Source: an uncultured Collinsella sp. (lineage in GTDB: Bacteria; Actinomycetota; Coriobacteriia; Coriobacteriales; Coriobacteriaceae). Taken from it: a DNA stretch of 64,000 nucleotides. Shown in pieces: positions 48,455 to 60,648 of this stretch. The notes beneath the pieces were generated by a model that saw only the letters and a program-made list of their open reading frames with translations, was not told the origin of the DNA and did not search any database. The translations under genes were made by a program, and so were the position numbers. The stretch's first letter is position 1, and each line of letters begins with the position of its first letter. Where the stretch lies: positions 14,821 to 78,820 of the forward strand of contig CABQMF010000005.1 in assembly GCA_902465265.1 (NCBI GenBank), written 5' to 3'.

Positions 48455-49102
48455 ATGACCGTCACCTACGATACGTCCCGTGTGACCCTTGTCGATCACC
48501 CGCTCGTCCAGCACAAGCTGTCGATCCTGCGCGACAAGAGCACCGGCACCAACCAGTTCCGCCAGCTCGTGCGCGAGCTCGCACTTTTTGACGGCTACGA
48601 GGCCATGCGCGACCTGCCCATGGAAGACGTCGAGGTCGAGACCCCCATCACCACTGCCACGTTTAAGCAGCTTGCCGGCAAGAAGCTCGCCATCGTTCCC
48701 ATCCTGCGTGCAGGCCTTGGTATGGTCGATGGCATCCTCGACTTGGTACCCTCCGCTCGCGTGGGCCACATCGGTATGGAGCGCGACGAGGTTACCCACG
48801 AGCCGCATGAGTATTACTGCAAGATGCCCAAGGATATCGACCAGCGCATCTGCCTGGTCGTCGACCCCATGCTCGCCACGGGCGGTTCGGCCGAGATGGC
48901 CATCAGCTACCTGCGCGAGCGCGGTGTCAAGGATATCCGCATGCTGTGCATCGTCGCCGCGCCCGAGGGCCTCAAGTCACTGACCGAAAAGGACCCCGAC
49001 GTACATATTTATACGTGCGCCATCGACGATCATCTCAACGAGGCCGCCTACATCGTTCCGGGCCTGGGCGACGCCGGCGACCGCATCTACGGCACGCTGT
49101 AA
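48455..49102 (+). CDS. upp: Uracil phosphoribosyltransferase
   Basis: A 215-residue salvage enzyme (uracil + PRPP to UMP). [15 protein letters not shown] and the PRPP loop [16 protein letters not shown], with the uracil-binding [12 protein letters not shown] at the end, are diagnostic. ATG at 48455 follows GAAAGGGGC. Precedes the ATP synthase operon by 280 bases, a common actinobacterial and clostridial neighbourhood. Confidence 0.96.
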   Translation: MTVTYDTSRVTLVDHPLVQHKLSILRDKSTGTNQFRQLVRELALFDGYEAMRDLPMEDVEVETPITTATFKQLAGKKLAIVPILRAGLGMVDGILDLVPSARVGHIGMERDEVTHEPHEYYCKMPKDIDQRICLVVDPMLATGGSAEMAISYLRERGVKDIRMLCIVAAPEGLKSLTEKDPDVHIYTCAIDDHLNEAAYIVPGLGDAGDRIYGTL

Positions 49103-49382
49103 TCTCTGGGCCATACCGGCTAACGTCAAAAATACGAAGAAATGGTGCGTGCGGGCGAGCAAAAGACGTCCACGCGCACTCCTGTTAACGGACGTTTTGC
49201 GCTGAGGGGTTCGAAAAAACGTATTACCGTACCTGCGGCATAAAGAAGGCCTTAAGAAAACGTACAGGTGCGTATTAACCGTTTGTTTTACGGTTGTACT
49301 TTAGCGATTGGCTCGTACAATAGTCACCAATGTTTGGCGGGAACTGTTCTGTGAGGCGTTAAAAAGGAAAGTGAGGACGCCA

Positions 49383-49694
49383 GTGTTTCAGATAGCCGAT
49401 CTGCTCGCTATCGTTGCAGGCGCCATCGCGGGCGCAATTGCCTTCCTTCCCTTTGTTTTTACGCTCAAGCCGGTTCTTGACGATAAGCAGAATGCGGACA
49501 TGCTCAAGGGCATGGTGAGTCTGGCGGTCTCGGCAGTCGCCCTGCTCGTCTTTACCTTGGTTGTGTTTGCGTTGTTCGGAGAGGCATTTCGCATGTTCCT
49601 CCTGGGCGAGGCGATCGGCTTCGTGGCCTTTATGGCCGCCTGCGCGGTTCGTGTCGCCAAGGCGCTGCGAGATCCTCATGAGGTCGAAAGGTAA
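49383..49694 (+). CDS. Small membrane protein heading the ATP synthase operon (AtpI-like position)
   Basis: A ~103-residue protein with about three hydrophobic segments (FQIADLLAIVAGAIAGAIAF; SLAVSAVALLVFTLVVFALF; LGEAIGFVAFMAACAVRV). It takes the place of AtpI, a c-ring assembly factor, immediately before atpB, but has no clear AtpI signature. A GTG at 49383 with GAGGA five bases before is preferred; a TTG at 49308 in the same frame is the alternative. atpB starts three bases after its stop. Confidence 0.7.
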   Translation: MFQIADLLAIVAGAIAGAIAFLPFVFTLKPVLDDKQNADMLKGMVSLAVSAVALLVFTLVVFALFGEAFRMFLLGEAIGFVAFMAACAVRVAKALRDPHEVER

Positions 49695-49697
49695 GTC

Positions 49698-50501
49698 GTG
49701 GAAATTTTTGAAAAGCTGCCTGATGAGATTAATCATCTGGTCAGCGAGTTCAGCTCCACCCCCGTCGTGGGCGATCTGAGCTGCGGCATCACGCAGTACT
49801 CGTTTTGGCTGATCGTCTCCACGATCGTGCTCCTGATCGTCCTGGCCGTGTTCAAGAAGAAGCAGACCCTGGTTCCCAAGGGCTTCTTCGTCAACGGTTT
49901 CGAGTACATCATCGAGTACGTCGAGAACGATATCGGCAAGGGCGTCGTGGGTGAGAACTGGAAGAAGCACTTCCCGTTTCTGTGCTCGCTTTTCCTGTTC
50001 ATCCTGATCAATAACATGATCGGCCTGATCCCGGGAATGAAGCCTGGCACCGGCGCAATCGGCTCCACCGCCGCGCTCGCCATCTTCGCCTTCGTGTACT
50101 TCATCTACTACGGATGCAAGGCTCACGGCGTGATCGGCTACATCAAGAGCCTCGCCCCGCAGGGCGTGAGCTTCCCGATGAACGTGCTTGTGTGGGTCGT
50201 CGAGCTTTTCTCGACTTTCCTGCGCCTCATCACGCTCGCCGTCCGTCTGTTCTGCAACATGTTCGCAGGACACGTGGTCATGGGCTCGTTCGCCATCATG
50301 GCGAGCATGTTCATGCAGCCGCTGCTTCAGCAGGCTTCCGCGGCCCACGCCGTCGGCGCCCTGCCTTCGCTGGCCTGGCTTGCCATCCTCATCCTGATCT
50401 ATGCGATCGAGCTTGTGGTCGGCGCCATCCAGGCTTACGTCTTCACGGTCCTTACCGCCGTGTATGTCTCCGAGGCAGAGGAGGTCGCGGAGGAGGAGTA
50501 A
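49698..50501 (+). CDS. atpB: ATP synthase F0 subunit a
   Basis: A 267-residue membrane stator subunit forming the ion half-channels against the c ring. The essential Arg lies in LRLITLAVRLFCNMFAGH and NMIGLIPGMKP is the conserved segment in the middle. The start is GTG at 49698 with GAAAGG upstream. Second gene of the operon. Confidence 0.95.
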   Translation: MEIFEKLPDEINHLVSEFSSTPVVGDLSCGITQYSFWLIVSTIVLLIVLAVFKKKQTLVPKGFFVNGFEYIIEYVENDIGKGVVGENWKKHFPFLCSLFLFILINNMIGLIPGMKPGTGAIGSTAALAIFAFVYFIYYGCKAHGVIGYIKSLAPQGVSFPMNVLVWVVELFSTFLRLITLAVRLFCNMFAGHVVMGSFAIMASMFMQPLLQQASAAHAVGALPSLAWLAILILIYAIELVVGAIQAYVFTVLTAVYVSEAEEVAEEE

Positions 50502-50625
50502 TCTTCCGTTCGCGCCTTAAAGGTAAGGCAATTCGTTAAACCGCCGGTGCCCGTACCCATGGAGCTCGGCAGTTATAAAAAGGTTATCCTGCGTGAAATA
50601 AGACACGCACGACAAAGGAGGAATC

Positions 50626-50820
50626 GTGGGAGTTATCGGTTACGGTCTCGGTGTTATCGGCGCTGGTCTTGCTATCGGCCTGTCTGCTCTGGGTGCTACG
50701 GGTGCTATGGCCCGTCAGCCTGAGGTCCAGGGCCGCGTGTTCACCGTCTTCATCATGGGCTCCGCCTTCGGCGAGGCTCTGGCTCTGATCGGCTTCGTTG
50801 TCGCGCTGATCGTTAAATAG
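50626..50820 (+). CDS. atpE: ATP synthase F0 subunit c
   Basis: A 64-residue hairpin protein of the rotor ring. Helix 1 has the GxGxGxG-like packing motif (GVIGAGLAIGLSALGATGA), the polar loop ARQPEVQGR, and helix 2 the ion-carrying Glu50 in SAFGEALALIGF. There is no Gln in helix 1 nor Ser/Thr after Glu50, the extra ligands of sodium-binding rings, so protons are the more likely ion. Start is GTG with AAAGGAGGAA. Shorter than most c subunits at the N-terminus. Confidence 0.95.
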   Translation: MGVIGYGLGVIGAGLAIGLSALGATGAMARQPEVQGRVFTVFIMGSAFGEALALIGFVVALIVK

Positions 50821-50835
50821 CACGGAGCGTCAAGT

Positions 50836-51438
50836 ATGAATCTTTCATCCCAGAAGAGCGCGATCGCACTCTCCGCGTCCGCGGCCGCGCTGCTCATGCC
50901 GGTTTCCGCGTTCGCCGAGGACGGCGCTGCCGGTGCGGACATCCTCATCCCTAAGATGGCGGAGTTCATCCCGGCGCTTATCGCCTTCCTGATCATCTGG
51001 ATCGTGCTGGCAAAGGTCGCCCTGCCGGGCATCATGAAAACCATGGAGGAGCGCGGCAAGAAGATCGAGGAGAGCCTCGACGAGGCCGAGAAGACCAAGC
51101 AGGAGGCCATCGCCAAGCGCGCTGAGTCCGACTCGATCGTCACCGACGCCCGTCGTCAGGCTGCCGACATCGTTCTCGAGGCCCGTAAGGACGCCGAGTC
51201 CGAGCGCGCCCGTATCATCGAGGCTGCCCACAAGGAGGCCGAGGAGATCATCGCCAAGGCCCATACGACCGTCGAGGACGAGCGCAAGTCCATCTACGCC
51301 GGTGCCGCGAGCTCCATCGCCGACCTGTCCGTTGCCGTCGCCACCAAGATCGTGGGCGAGGCACTCGAGGACGAGTCCGAGCAGAAGAAGCTCATCGAGC
51401 GCTATATCCAGGAAGCAGGTAGCCTGAATGCCGACTAG
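50836..51438 (+). CDS. atpF: ATP synthase F0 subunit b, with a signal-peptide-like extension
   Basis: A 200-residue peripheral-stalk subunit: one membrane span (~47-66, FIPALIAFLIIWIVLAKVAL) and a long Ala/Glu/Lys coiled coil. The N-terminus (1-28) looks like a cleavable signal peptide (SASAAALLMPVSAFAED), not present in typical b subunits; a start inside would lose the ribosome site ACGGAG. atpH starts 11 bases before its end. Confidence 0.93.
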   Translation: MNLSSQKSAIALSASAAALLMPVSAFAEDGAAGADILIPKMAEFIPALIAFLIIWIVLAKVALPGIMKTMEERGKKIEESLDEAEKTKQEAIAKRAESDSIVTDARRQAADIVLEARKDAESERARIIEAAHKEAEEIIAKAHTTVEDERKSIYAGAASSIADLSVAVATKIVGEALEDESEQKKLIERYIQEAGSLNAD

Positions 51439-51904
51439 CCGCTATCAGGACAAGGTACTCGAGACCTACGCGCGCTCCCTTTTGGAAGCCGCCAAGGCCG
51501 AGAACCATGTGTTCGAGGACCTCGAGATGATCGAGCGCCTGGCTAGCGCCAGCCCCGAGATCATCGCCGTGCTCGACACCATGTCCAAGCGCGACCAGCT
51601 CGACCTTCTTCCCAAGGTGGCAGCTGCCTTTAAGTATGTTGCCGAGGAAGACGAGGATGTAGTGGGCGTGACCGTCACCACGGCGATCCCGCTCGACGAC
51701 GAGCTGCGTCAAACCATCACTAAGAAATGCGAGCAGGACTTCGGCCGCAAGGTATTCCTTATCGAGCAGGTCGACCCGTCTATCGTGGGCGGCCTGGTGC
51801 TCGAGGCCCGCGGCGAGCGTCGTGACATTTCCGTCAAGACGCAGCTGCGCATCGCGCAGGAGACCCTCGCAAACTCTGCTAATTCGTACGGAGGTGAAGC
51901 CTAA
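51428..51904 (+). CDS. atpH: ATP synthase F1 subunit delta
   Basis: A 158-residue OSCP-like subunit joining b to F1. The family pattern [12 protein letters not shown] at the N-terminus and [29 protein letters not shown] end (as [14 protein letters not shown]) are present; slightly short for the family (~175). It overlaps atpF and atpA. Confidence 0.92.
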   Translation: MPTSRYQDKVLETYARSLLEAAKAENHVFEDLEMIERLASASPEIIAVLDTMSKRDQLDLLPKVAAAFKYVAEEDEDVVGVTVTTAIPLDDELRQTITKKCEQDFGRKVFLIEQVDPSIVGGLVLEARGERRDISVKTQLRIAQETLANSANSYGGEA

Positions 51905-53502
51905 TGTCCGAAACCCTCAATGCCCAGGATATCGCCAAGAAACTGCAGGAGCAGCTCACGAGCCTCTCCGCGACGGTCGATACGCATGAGGTTTCAACGG
52001 TCGACGAGGTAGGCGACGGCATCGCGCGCGTCTCCGGCCTCAAGAGCGCCATGGCAGGCGAGCTTCTGGAGTTCAAGAGCTCCGATACCGGCGAGACCGT
52101 CTTCGGCCTTGCCCAGAACCTTGACCGTGACGAGGTCGGCGCCGTTCTGTTCGGTGCCGTCGACTCCATCAAGGAAGGCGACGAGTGCCGCACCACTGGC
52201 CGCATTATGGATATCCCCGTGAGCCGCGCTATGCTCGGCCGCGTCGTCAATCCGCTCGGCCAGCCCATCGACGGCCTGGGCGACATCGTCGCCACGCACC
52301 GTCGCCCCATCGAGTTCAAGGCCCCCGGCGTTATCGACCGTACCCCGGTGTGCGAGCCGGTTCAGACCGGCCTGTTGGCCATCGACTCTATGGTGCCTAT
52401 CGGCCGTGGTCAGCGTGAGCTCATCATCGGCGACCGCAAGACCGGTAAGACCGCCATTGCCATCGACGCTATCCTCAATCAGCGCGGCAAGGGCATGGTC
52501 TGCATCTATGTCGCCATCGGCCAGAAGGCCTCCACGGTTGCCAACATCCGCGAGACCCTCGCTCAGCACGGTGCGCTCGACTACACCATCATCGTTTCGG
52601 CCACCGCTGCCGATTCCGCCCCTATGCAGTACATCGCGCCTATGGCCGGTGCCGCTATCGGCGAGTTCTTTATGTACAACGGCGAGGACGGTAAGCCCGC
52701 CAGCGAGACCAACCCCGGCGGTCACGTGCTCGTCATCTACGACGACCTGTCCAAGCAGGCCGTGGCCTACCGTCAGATGTCGCTGACGCTGCATCGTCCG
52801 CCCGGACGCGAGGCCTATCCTGGCGACATCTTCTACCTGCACTCTCGTCTGCTCGAGCGTGCCGTCAAGATGTCCAAGAAGAACGGCTACGGCTCCATGA
52901 CGGCACTGCCGATCATCGAGACCCAGGACGGCGACGTCTCGGCCTACATTCCGACCAACGTCATTTCCATTACCGATGGTCAGATCTACCTGCAGTCCGA
53001 GCTCTTCTTCCAGGGTCAGCGCCCGGCAGTCGACGTGGGCATCTCCGTGTCCCGCGTCGGTGGCGATGCACAGACCAAGGCTATGAAGCAGGTCGCCGGC
53101 AACCTCCGTCTGGACCTCGCTTCGTACCAGGAGCTCGCTGGCTTTACCCAGTTCGGCTCCGACCTCGACGAGGCTACTCAGAAGCAGCTGACCCATGGTG
53201 CCCGCATGACCGAGCTCCTGAAGCAGCCGCGCTACCAGCCGTTTGAGGTTGGCGAGCAGATCGTTACGCTGTTCGCTGGCAACGAGGGCTTCCTGGATGA
53301 CCTGGAGATCGCCGACGTGCTGCCTTTCCGTGCCGAGCTCATCGAGTACATGGACAATGGCTTTGGTTCGCTGCTCGACAAGGTTCGCGCCAAGAAGATC
53401 GACGACGACACCAAGGCCGAGCTCTTGCGTGTCATCGGTGACTTCAAGCAGCAGTTCATGGCCAAGCACCATGCCGACACGACTGGATCAGAGGAGAACT
53501 AA
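51904..53502 (+). CDS. atpA: ATP synthase F1 subunit alpha
   Basis: A 532-residue non-catalytic nucleotide-binding subunit. Walker A is GDRKTGKT (usually GDRQTGKT), with [20 protein letters not shown] before it and the signature [13 protein letters not shown] later. ATG at 51904 overlaps the atpH stop and has GGAGGTGAAG upstream. Confidence 0.97.
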   Translation: MSETLNAQDIAKKLQEQLTSLSATVDTHEVSTVDEVGDGIARVSGLKSAMAGELLEFKSSDTGETVFGLAQNLDRDEVGAVLFGAVDSIKEGDECRTTGRIMDIPVSRAMLGRVVNPLGQPIDGLGDIVATHRRPIEFKAPGVIDRTPVCEPVQTGLLAIDSMVPIGRGQRELIIGDRKTGKTAIAIDAILNQRGKGMVCIYVAIGQKASTVANIRETLAQHGALDYTIIVSATAADSAPMQYIAPMAGAAIGEFFMYNGEDGKPASETNPGGHVLVIYDDLSKQAVAYRQMSLTLHRPPGREAYPGDIFYLHSRLLERAVKMSKKNGYGSMTALPIIETQDGDVSAYIPTNVISITDGQIYLQSELFFQGQRPAVDVGISVSRVGGDAQTKAMKQVAGNLRLDLASYQELAGFTQFGSDLDEATQKQLTHGARMTELLKQPRYQPFEVGEQIVTLFAGNEGFLDDLEIADVLPFRAELIEYMDNGFGSLLDKVRAKKIDDDTKAELLRVIGDFKQQFMAKHHADTTGSEEN

Positions 53503-53507
53503 GCCCT

Positions 53508-55870
<2,363 letters not shown>

Positions 55871-55873
55871 GTT

Positions 55874-56266
55874 ATGCGTATCCGCATCGTGTGCCCCGTG
55901 AGCTGCGCCTATGAGGGCGACGCTGCGTTCGTGTCGATTCCGTCCACGGATGGCGAGTTTGGCGTTCTGCCTGCTCACTCCAGCGAAATCTGCACGATCG
56001 ACCGCGGTTACGTTCGCGTTTCCGATAAGGCCATGGGCTCTGTCGACCACACGTTTGCCGTGGCCGGCGGCTATGCCCAGGTTGCGGACGATGTCGTGAC
56101 CGTTCTCGCCGAGCGCGCTTGCGATTTGGCGACCGTTGACGCCGACAAGGTTAAAGCTGATATTCAAGGTTTTGAAGAGAAGCTGGGTAATTTGTCGGAG
56201 GATGATGCACGCCGCGCCTACCTCTATAATGAAATCGCATGGTGTAAGCTCAAGCTTGCCCAATAG
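55874..56266 (+). CDS. atpC: ATP synthase F1 subunit epsilon
   Basis: A 130-residue subunit: beta-sandwich N-terminus with STDGEFGVLPAHS and a C-terminal helical pair (DADKVKADIQGFEEKL ... CKLKLAQ) that can inhibit ATP hydrolysis. Three bases after atpD. Last gene of the operon before a terminator. Confidence 0.94.
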   Translation: MRIRIVCPVSCAYEGDAAFVSIPSTDGEFGVLPAHSSEICTIDRGYVRVSDKAMGSVDHTFAVAGGYAQVADDVVTVLAERACDLATVDADKVKADIQGFEEKLGNLSEDDARRAYLYNEIAWCKLKLAQ

Positions 56267-56300
56267 TCAGACGTTTTAGCGTTCGACCATTTGCGAACAC

Positions 56301-56342
56301 ATCATGCCCGGGATGGCCCAGCCACCCCGGGCATGCTTTTTG
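56301..56342 (+). terminator. Terminator of the ATP synthase operon
   Basis: CATGCCCGGG and CCCGGGCATG flank a ~13-base loop and are followed by CTTTTT; the stem lies ~35 bases after atpC and 12 bases before murA. Confidence 0.8.
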
Positions 56343-56354
56343 AAAGGGTAGACC

Positions 56355-57638
56355 TTGGATATTATCCGCGTTGAGGGGGGCCACGCCATCGGAGGTTCCG
56401 TGCCTGTTTCGGGTGCCAAGAACTCCGCGCTCAAACTTATGGCGGCAACGCTTCTGGCGCCGGGCAAGACGACGCTGCAGAACGTGCCTGATATTTCCGA
56501 TGTCCACGTGATGGGCAAGGTGCTCAAGGGCATGGGCGCCACGATCGATGTCCTCGACGAGCACACGCTCGAGATTGATACCTCTCAGGTCGATTCCTGG
56601 GAGGCTCCCTATGAGCTCGTTGCCAAGATGCGCGCTTCCACTGCTGTGATGGGACCCCTGCTGGGCCGTTTCCATCGCGCCAAGATCGCCATGCCCGGCG
56701 GCTGCAACCTGGGCGCTCGCAAGATCGACATGCATATCTTGGGTCTTGAGGCCTTGGGCGTTGAGTTCGATACCGCCCACGGCTATATCAACGCCAACGC
56801 GCCCCAGGGCCTGCACGGTACCACCGTCACGCTCGAGTTTGCCAGTGTCGGTGCGACCGAGAACCTCATCATGGCCTCCGTTCGCGCGCAGGGTACCACG
56901 GTTATCGATAATGCCGCCCGCGAGCCCGAGATCGTCGATCTCGCCAACATGCTCAACGAGATGGGTGCCAAGATTGTCGGTGCCGGTACGCCTGTCGTGA
57001 CCATCGAGGGCGTAGAAGAGCTGCATCCTGTTACCCATCGCGTGGTGGGCGACCGTATCGAGGCCGGTACCTTTATCGTTGCCGGTGCGTTGATGGCCGA
57101 CGATCGCGGTGTCGATGTCACGGGCTTTTGCCCCATTCATTTGGGCATGGTGCTCAAGAAGATGGAGCTCATGGGTATCGACTGCGAGCGCGTCGAGGAT
57201 GGTGTCCATGTGAACCGTGCCGAGCGTATCAAGCCGGTCGACATCCAGACGCTCCCGTTCCCCGGGTTCCCCACGGACATGCAGGCGCAGATCATGGTGC
57301 TCTCCGCCCTGGCCGACGGCAGCTCCGTTATCACCGAGAATATCTTCGAGAATCGCTTTATGTTCGCATCCGAGCTGGTGCGAATGGGCGCCGATATTCG
57401 CATCGAGAGCCATCACGCTATGATTCACGGCGTCAAGGGCTTTTCCGGCGCTCAGGTAACCTCACCGGATCTTCGTGGTGGCGCGGCACTCGTCGTTGCC
57501 GGCCTAATTGCCGACGGCACGACCGAGGTCTCGGCCATTCATCACATTAAGCGCGGCTACGAGCAGTTTGTTGAAAAGCTGCAGGCGCTTGGCGCTCATG
57601 TCGAGCACGCCACCGTTCCCGATCCCGTCATCTACTAA
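56355..57638 (+). CDS. murA: UDP-N-acetylglucosamine 1-carboxyvinyltransferase
   Basis: A 427-residue enzyme for the first committed step of peptidoglycan synthesis. PVSGAKNSALKLMAA (Lys22) and PGGCNLGARKIDMH with the fosfomycin-target Cys117 are present, so natural resistance by Cys-to-Asp change is not expected. TTG at 56355 is taken as start because GAAAGGG lies five bases upstream and the family starts here. It closely follows the atp terminator and precedes an LCP gene. Confidence 0.95.
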   Translation: MDIIRVEGGHAIGGSVPVSGAKNSALKLMAATLLAPGKTTLQNVPDISDVHVMGKVLKGMGATIDVLDEHTLEIDTSQVDSWEAPYELVAKMRASTAVMGPLLGRFHRAKIAMPGGCNLGARKIDMHILGLEALGVEFDTAHGYINANAPQGLHGTTVTLEFASVGATENLIMASVRAQGTTVIDNAAREPEIVDLANMLNEMGAKIVGAGTPVVTIEGVEELHPVTHRVVGDRIEAGTFIVAGALMADDRGVDVTGFCPIHLGMVLKKMELMGIDCERVEDGVHVNRAERIKPVDIQTLPFPGFPTDMQAQIMVLSALADGSSVITENIFENRFMFASELVRMGADIRIESHHAMIHGVKGFSGAQVTSPDLRGGAALVVAGLIADGTTEVSAIHHIKRGYEQFVEKLQALGAHVEHATVPDPVIY

Positions 57639-57650
57639 TGCAGGTTGCCT

Positions 57651-58880
57651 ATGTTTAAGAAAAAGCCCATTACGGAATCTCGAAGACCTTCGACCGGCGC
57701 TCAGGCAAAAATCTATAGCCGCGATAACGTTGCCCGCTATTCCGAGCGCGCTCGTCAGCGCCGTCGCGGTCATACGGTTCGCCGCGTCGCGCTCATTGCT
57801 GTGCTCGGTGTGCTGTTGAGCGCTACGACTGCCGCCGGCCTGTGGTTTGCCACCATTATGGGCAAGCTCGGCGATTCCAACGTCATTACCGACAACCTGC
57901 GCCAGATCCTGGTTGATACCGACGAGGCAAAGGACCCGTTCTACGTGCTACTCCTTGGCACTGACGGTCGCCCGGGCGAGGATACATACCGCGCCGACTC
58001 GATTATCCTGGCGCGTATCGATCCCACGCAAAAGCAGGCGACGCTCATCTCCATTCCGCGTGATACCAAGGTCGTCTACAACGGTTCGACCATGAAGATC
58101 AACGCCTGCCACACCTACGGCGGCGCCGAGGCCATGGTCCAGGCGGTCAACGAGCTGTGCGGCGTGCAGATTTCGCACTATGCCGAGGTCAGCTTCGATG
58201 GCATGCAGTCGCTCATCGACTCGGTCGGCGGCATCGACATCAACGCGACCGATGACGTTGATGACCCTGAGCACCTCGACATTAAGATCACCGCCGGTCA
58301 GCAGCACATGGATGGCGCAACCGCCCTTACCTATGCCCGTAGCCGCTACATCTATGCCGATGGCGACTACACACGCATGCGCCACCAGCGTCAGGTGCTC
58401 GGCGCCCTCGCCAACCAGATCCTCAACAACTTCGATGCCACCAAGGTTTTCGACCTCGTCAATTCGCTGTCCGACATGCTCGTGACCGATATGAGCGTTC
58501 AGGATATCGTCTCTACGGTCAATGCCATGCGCGGCATGGATGTTGACGGCATCTATTCGGCCAACTTGCCTTCGTATGCCGATGACAGCACTATGATTGA
58601 TGGCGTAAGCTACGTCTTTGTCTACGAGGACGAGCTCAAGGAAATGATGGAGCGCGTCGACGCTGGCAAGGATCCCAAGGGCCCCAATACCATGGGCCAG
58701 TCCGATGGCTCCAGCTCTACGATCGGCGACCTGAACAACAACACGTCCGACGATTACGCCAACGGCACCGCAACCTCATCGGTCAACTCTGACGATTCGG
58801 ACGATTCGACTGATTCGAGCGATTCGGACTACTACGAAGAGCCCACCGGCGACGGCAACGGCTACGAAGCCAACTACTAG
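57651..58880 (+). CDS. LytR-CpsA-Psr (LCP) family cell-wall ligase
   Basis: A 409-residue enzyme expected to attach teichoic acid or polysaccharide to peptidoglycan outside the cell. A basic N-terminus (1-42) precedes one membrane span (~43-65), then the LCP domain with LLLGTDGRPGEDTYRADSII and ISIPRDTKVV (conserved Asp/Arg), and HARS-like TYARSRY. The C-terminal ~70 residues are Ser/Asp/Asn-rich low complexity. ATG at 57651 with GCAGG. Twelve bases after murA, so co-transcription is likely. The family C composite repeat begins one base after its stop. Confidence 0.92.
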   Translation: MFKKKPITESRRPSTGAQAKIYSRDNVARYSERARQRRRGHTVRRVALIAVLGVLLSATTAAGLWFATIMGKLGDSNVITDNLRQILVDTDEAKDPFYVLLLGTDGRPGEDTYRADSIILARIDPTQKQATLISIPRDTKVVYNGSTMKINACHTYGGAEAMVQAVNELCGVQISHYAEVSFDGMQSLIDSVGGIDINATDDVDDPEHLDIKITAGQQHMDGATALTYARSRYIYADGDYTRMRHQRQVLGALANQILNNFDATKVFDLVNSLSDMLVTDMSVQDIVSTVNAMRGMDVDGIYSANLPSYADDSTMIDGVSYVFVYEDELKEMMERVDAGKDPKGPNTMGQSDGSSSTIGDLNNNTSDDYANGTATSSVNSDDSDDSTDSSDSDYYEEPTGDGNGYEANY

Positions 58881-58881
58881 A

Positions 58882-58909
58882 GTTACGCGGGCTTACCAGC
58901 CCGCGTAAC
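58882..58909. terminator. Hairpin preceding family C copy 3
   Basis: GTTACGCGGGCT-TACC-AGCCCGCGTAAC, a perfect 12-bp stem, followed by GCTCGACGCTGCGCG. It holds the same place as the GGTTCCGCCGTT hairpins at the other two copies but has an unrelated stem sequence. Confidence 0.85.
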
Positions 58910-58925
58910 GGCTCGACGCTGCGCG

Positions 58926-59020
58926 CCGCCCAGAGCGACAATTTGTCATTCAAAAGGCAGGGCATGACCAGAAGGTCAATGCCCTGCCTTTTTCATGCCA
59001 ACTTGTTCGCTCTGGACGTC
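58926..59020. repeat. Long-hairpin element, family C (copy 3)
   Basis: Nearly identical to copy 1: CCAGAGCGA/TCGCTCTGG outer stem, inner stem GGCAGGGCAT/ATGCCCTGCC in which one C-G pair of copy 1 is swapped to G-C, and apex GACC-AGAA-GGTC. Confidence 0.88.
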
Positions 59021-59071
59021 GCTCGCTGACGTTGATTCAACCTGCGATGCCGACTACACTCCTTGCACCAA

Positions 59072-59180
59072 TAGTCGTTGGGGACGTTCTTAAACGACTA
59101 GTCAAAGGGGACACTCTTGCGGCATTTGGCACTTGGGGACGTTCCTTTTGTGCCGGCAGTTGGGGACACTCCTTGCGTCA
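59072..59180. mobile_element. Family B element, right end missing
   Basis: The left 30-bp arm (59072-59101) and the first part of the interior (GGGACACTCTTGCG, then GTTGGGGAC and CTTGGGGACGTTCC units) match the element at 43355-43545; no right arm is found downstream. Confidence 0.75.
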
Positions 59181-59217
59181 AGAGGCTGGCGCGCGTCAAC
59201 CTGTCCTCATTGCAGCA

Positions 59218-59256
59218 AAAAATCGCCCCGTTCTCGGTTGAGGACGGGGCGATTCG
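59218..59256. terminator. Bidirectional terminator between LCP and pepT
   Basis: AATCGCCCCGTTCTC and GAGGACGGGGCGATT form a long stem, flanked by an A-run on the left and CGTCTTTT on the right, 25 bases beyond the pepT stop. Confidence 0.8.
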
Positions 59257-59280
59257 TCTTTTAGGGTTGTGCAGCTAGGC

Positions 59281-60528
59281 TTATGCGAAGCGGGCGACGA
59301 GTTCCTCGAGAACGTCAGTCATCTTGACGAGCGAGCTGACCGGGACAAACTCGTTAACGCCGTGGTAGCAGTAGCCGCCCGTGGAAAGGTTGGGGCAGGG
59401 CAGGCCGCGGAATGACAGCTGCGCACCGTCGGTACCACCGCGAATCGGCAGCACCTGGGGCTCAATGCCGCAGGCAAGGTAGGCTTCCTTGGCGACATCG
59501 ACAAGCTCTGGGTAGTCACGCACGATCTCGGCCATGTTGCGGTACTGCTGCTTGATCTCAACTGTCACGAGTTCCTCGCCCAGGCGCTGGTTGAGCAGTG
59601 CTGCGGCGGCATCCATCAGCTCGAGCTTCTGCTGGAACTTGGCGGCATCGTGATCACGGACGATATAGCGCGCCGTGGCATGGTCGACCGTTGCCGAGAC
59701 GCCCTCAAGGTGATAGAAGCCCTCGTAGCCCTCGGTGTATTCCGGACGCTGCTCGTAGGGGAGCAGGGCATTGAAGTCGCAGAACAGATTGCCCGCGTTG
59801 ACCATGCGGCCTTTGGCGTCACCGGGATGGATGGATTGGCCCTCAAAGCGAACGGTTGCCTCGGCGGCGTTAAAGCACTCCCATTCCAGCTCGCCAACGG
59901 GACCGCCGTCGACCGTGTAGGCGTACTTGCAGCCAAAGGCCTCGATGTCCAACAGCTCGGCGCCGTGACCGATCTCCTCGTCCGGGCAAAAACAAATGCC
60001 GAGTGCGGGGTGGGGCAGCGAGGGGTCCTGAGCGATACGCGCGACAAGCGCCATGATCTCGGCGACGCCGGCCTTGTCGTCAGCGCCCAGCAGTGTGGTG
60101 CCGTCACTGCAGACCAAGTCCTCACCCACAAGGTCGTTCAGGGCGGGAAGCTTGGCGGTGCTCATGGCCACAGGCTTGCCGTCAACGGTACCGCAGACCA
60201 GGTCGCCGCCTTCGTAGTGCACAATGTGCGGCTTCACACCGGCGCCCGGCGCAACCTCGGTGGTGTCGAGGTGTGCTATCAGGCCCAGGGCGGGCTTGTT
60301 CTCCGCGCCCGCGCTCGCAGGAATATGCGCGCACACGTAAGCATGCTCGGTCACATGGGCATCGGCCGCGCCGAGCTCGCGCAGCTCCTTGGCCAGGATG
60401 TTGGCAAGGTCAAACTGAACGGTGCTCGAAGGCACCTGGTCGCAGTTTGCATCCTCGGATTGCGTGTTGATTTGGACGTAGCGCAAAAAGCGCTCAAGGA
60501 CGTCGGGGTTCGTGGCGTTGTTTTCCAT
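59281..60528 (-). CDS. pepT: Peptidase T (tripeptide aminopeptidase)
   Basis: A 415-residue M20B dizinc peptidase removing the N-terminal residue of tripeptides in the cytosol. GLIAHLDTTEVAPG (His, Asp), LLGADDKAGVAEI (bridging Asp), CFCPDEEIGHGA (catalytic Glu, metal Glu), TVDGG and RGGTDGAQLSFRGLPCPNL are in place. ATG at 60528 has GGAGCGG upstream. Transcribed against its neighbours; diverges from the DtxR-type gene. Confidence 0.95.
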   Translation of the reverse strand: MENNATNPDVLERFLRYVQINTQSEDANCDQVPSSTVQFDLANILAKELRELGAADAHVTEHAYVCAHIPASAGAENKPALGLIAHLDTTEVAPGAGVKPHIVHYEGGDLVCGTVDGKPVAMSTAKLPALNDLVGEDLVCSDGTTLLGADDKAGVAEIMALVARIAQDPSLPHPALGICFCPDEEIGHGAELLDIEAFGCKYAYTVDGGPVGELEWECFNAAEATVRFEGQSIHPGDAKGRMVNAGNLFCDFNALLPYEQRPEYTEGYEGFYHLEGVSATVDHATARYIVRDHDAAKFQQKLELMDAAAALLNQRLGEELVTVEIKQQYRNMAEIVRDYPELVDVAKEAYLACGIEPQVLPIRGGTDGAQLSFRGLPCPNLSTGGYCYHGVNEFVPVSSLVKMTDVLEELVARFA

Positions 60529-60648
60529 AAAGACCGCTCCAATCTTGGTCGTCGTGTGCAACAAGAACTCTAGCACGGTATGCCACGGCATACCGCGACA
60601 CTTGGATGGGGTAGAATCAGCCTTTGAAAGCAGAAGGGACGGAAGGTC

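Larger units (their letters stand above)
58881..59280. other. Intergenic region with composite repeat and terminator
   Basis: 400 bases without a gene: hairpin (58882-58909), family C long hairpin (58926-59020), truncated family B element (59072-59180) and a bidirectional terminator (59222-59252). Confidence 0.8.

Noticed and set aside
57128..57550. 140-codon forward frame inside murA
   Set aside because: Out-of-frame shadow of a complete MurA with conserved active-site residues.
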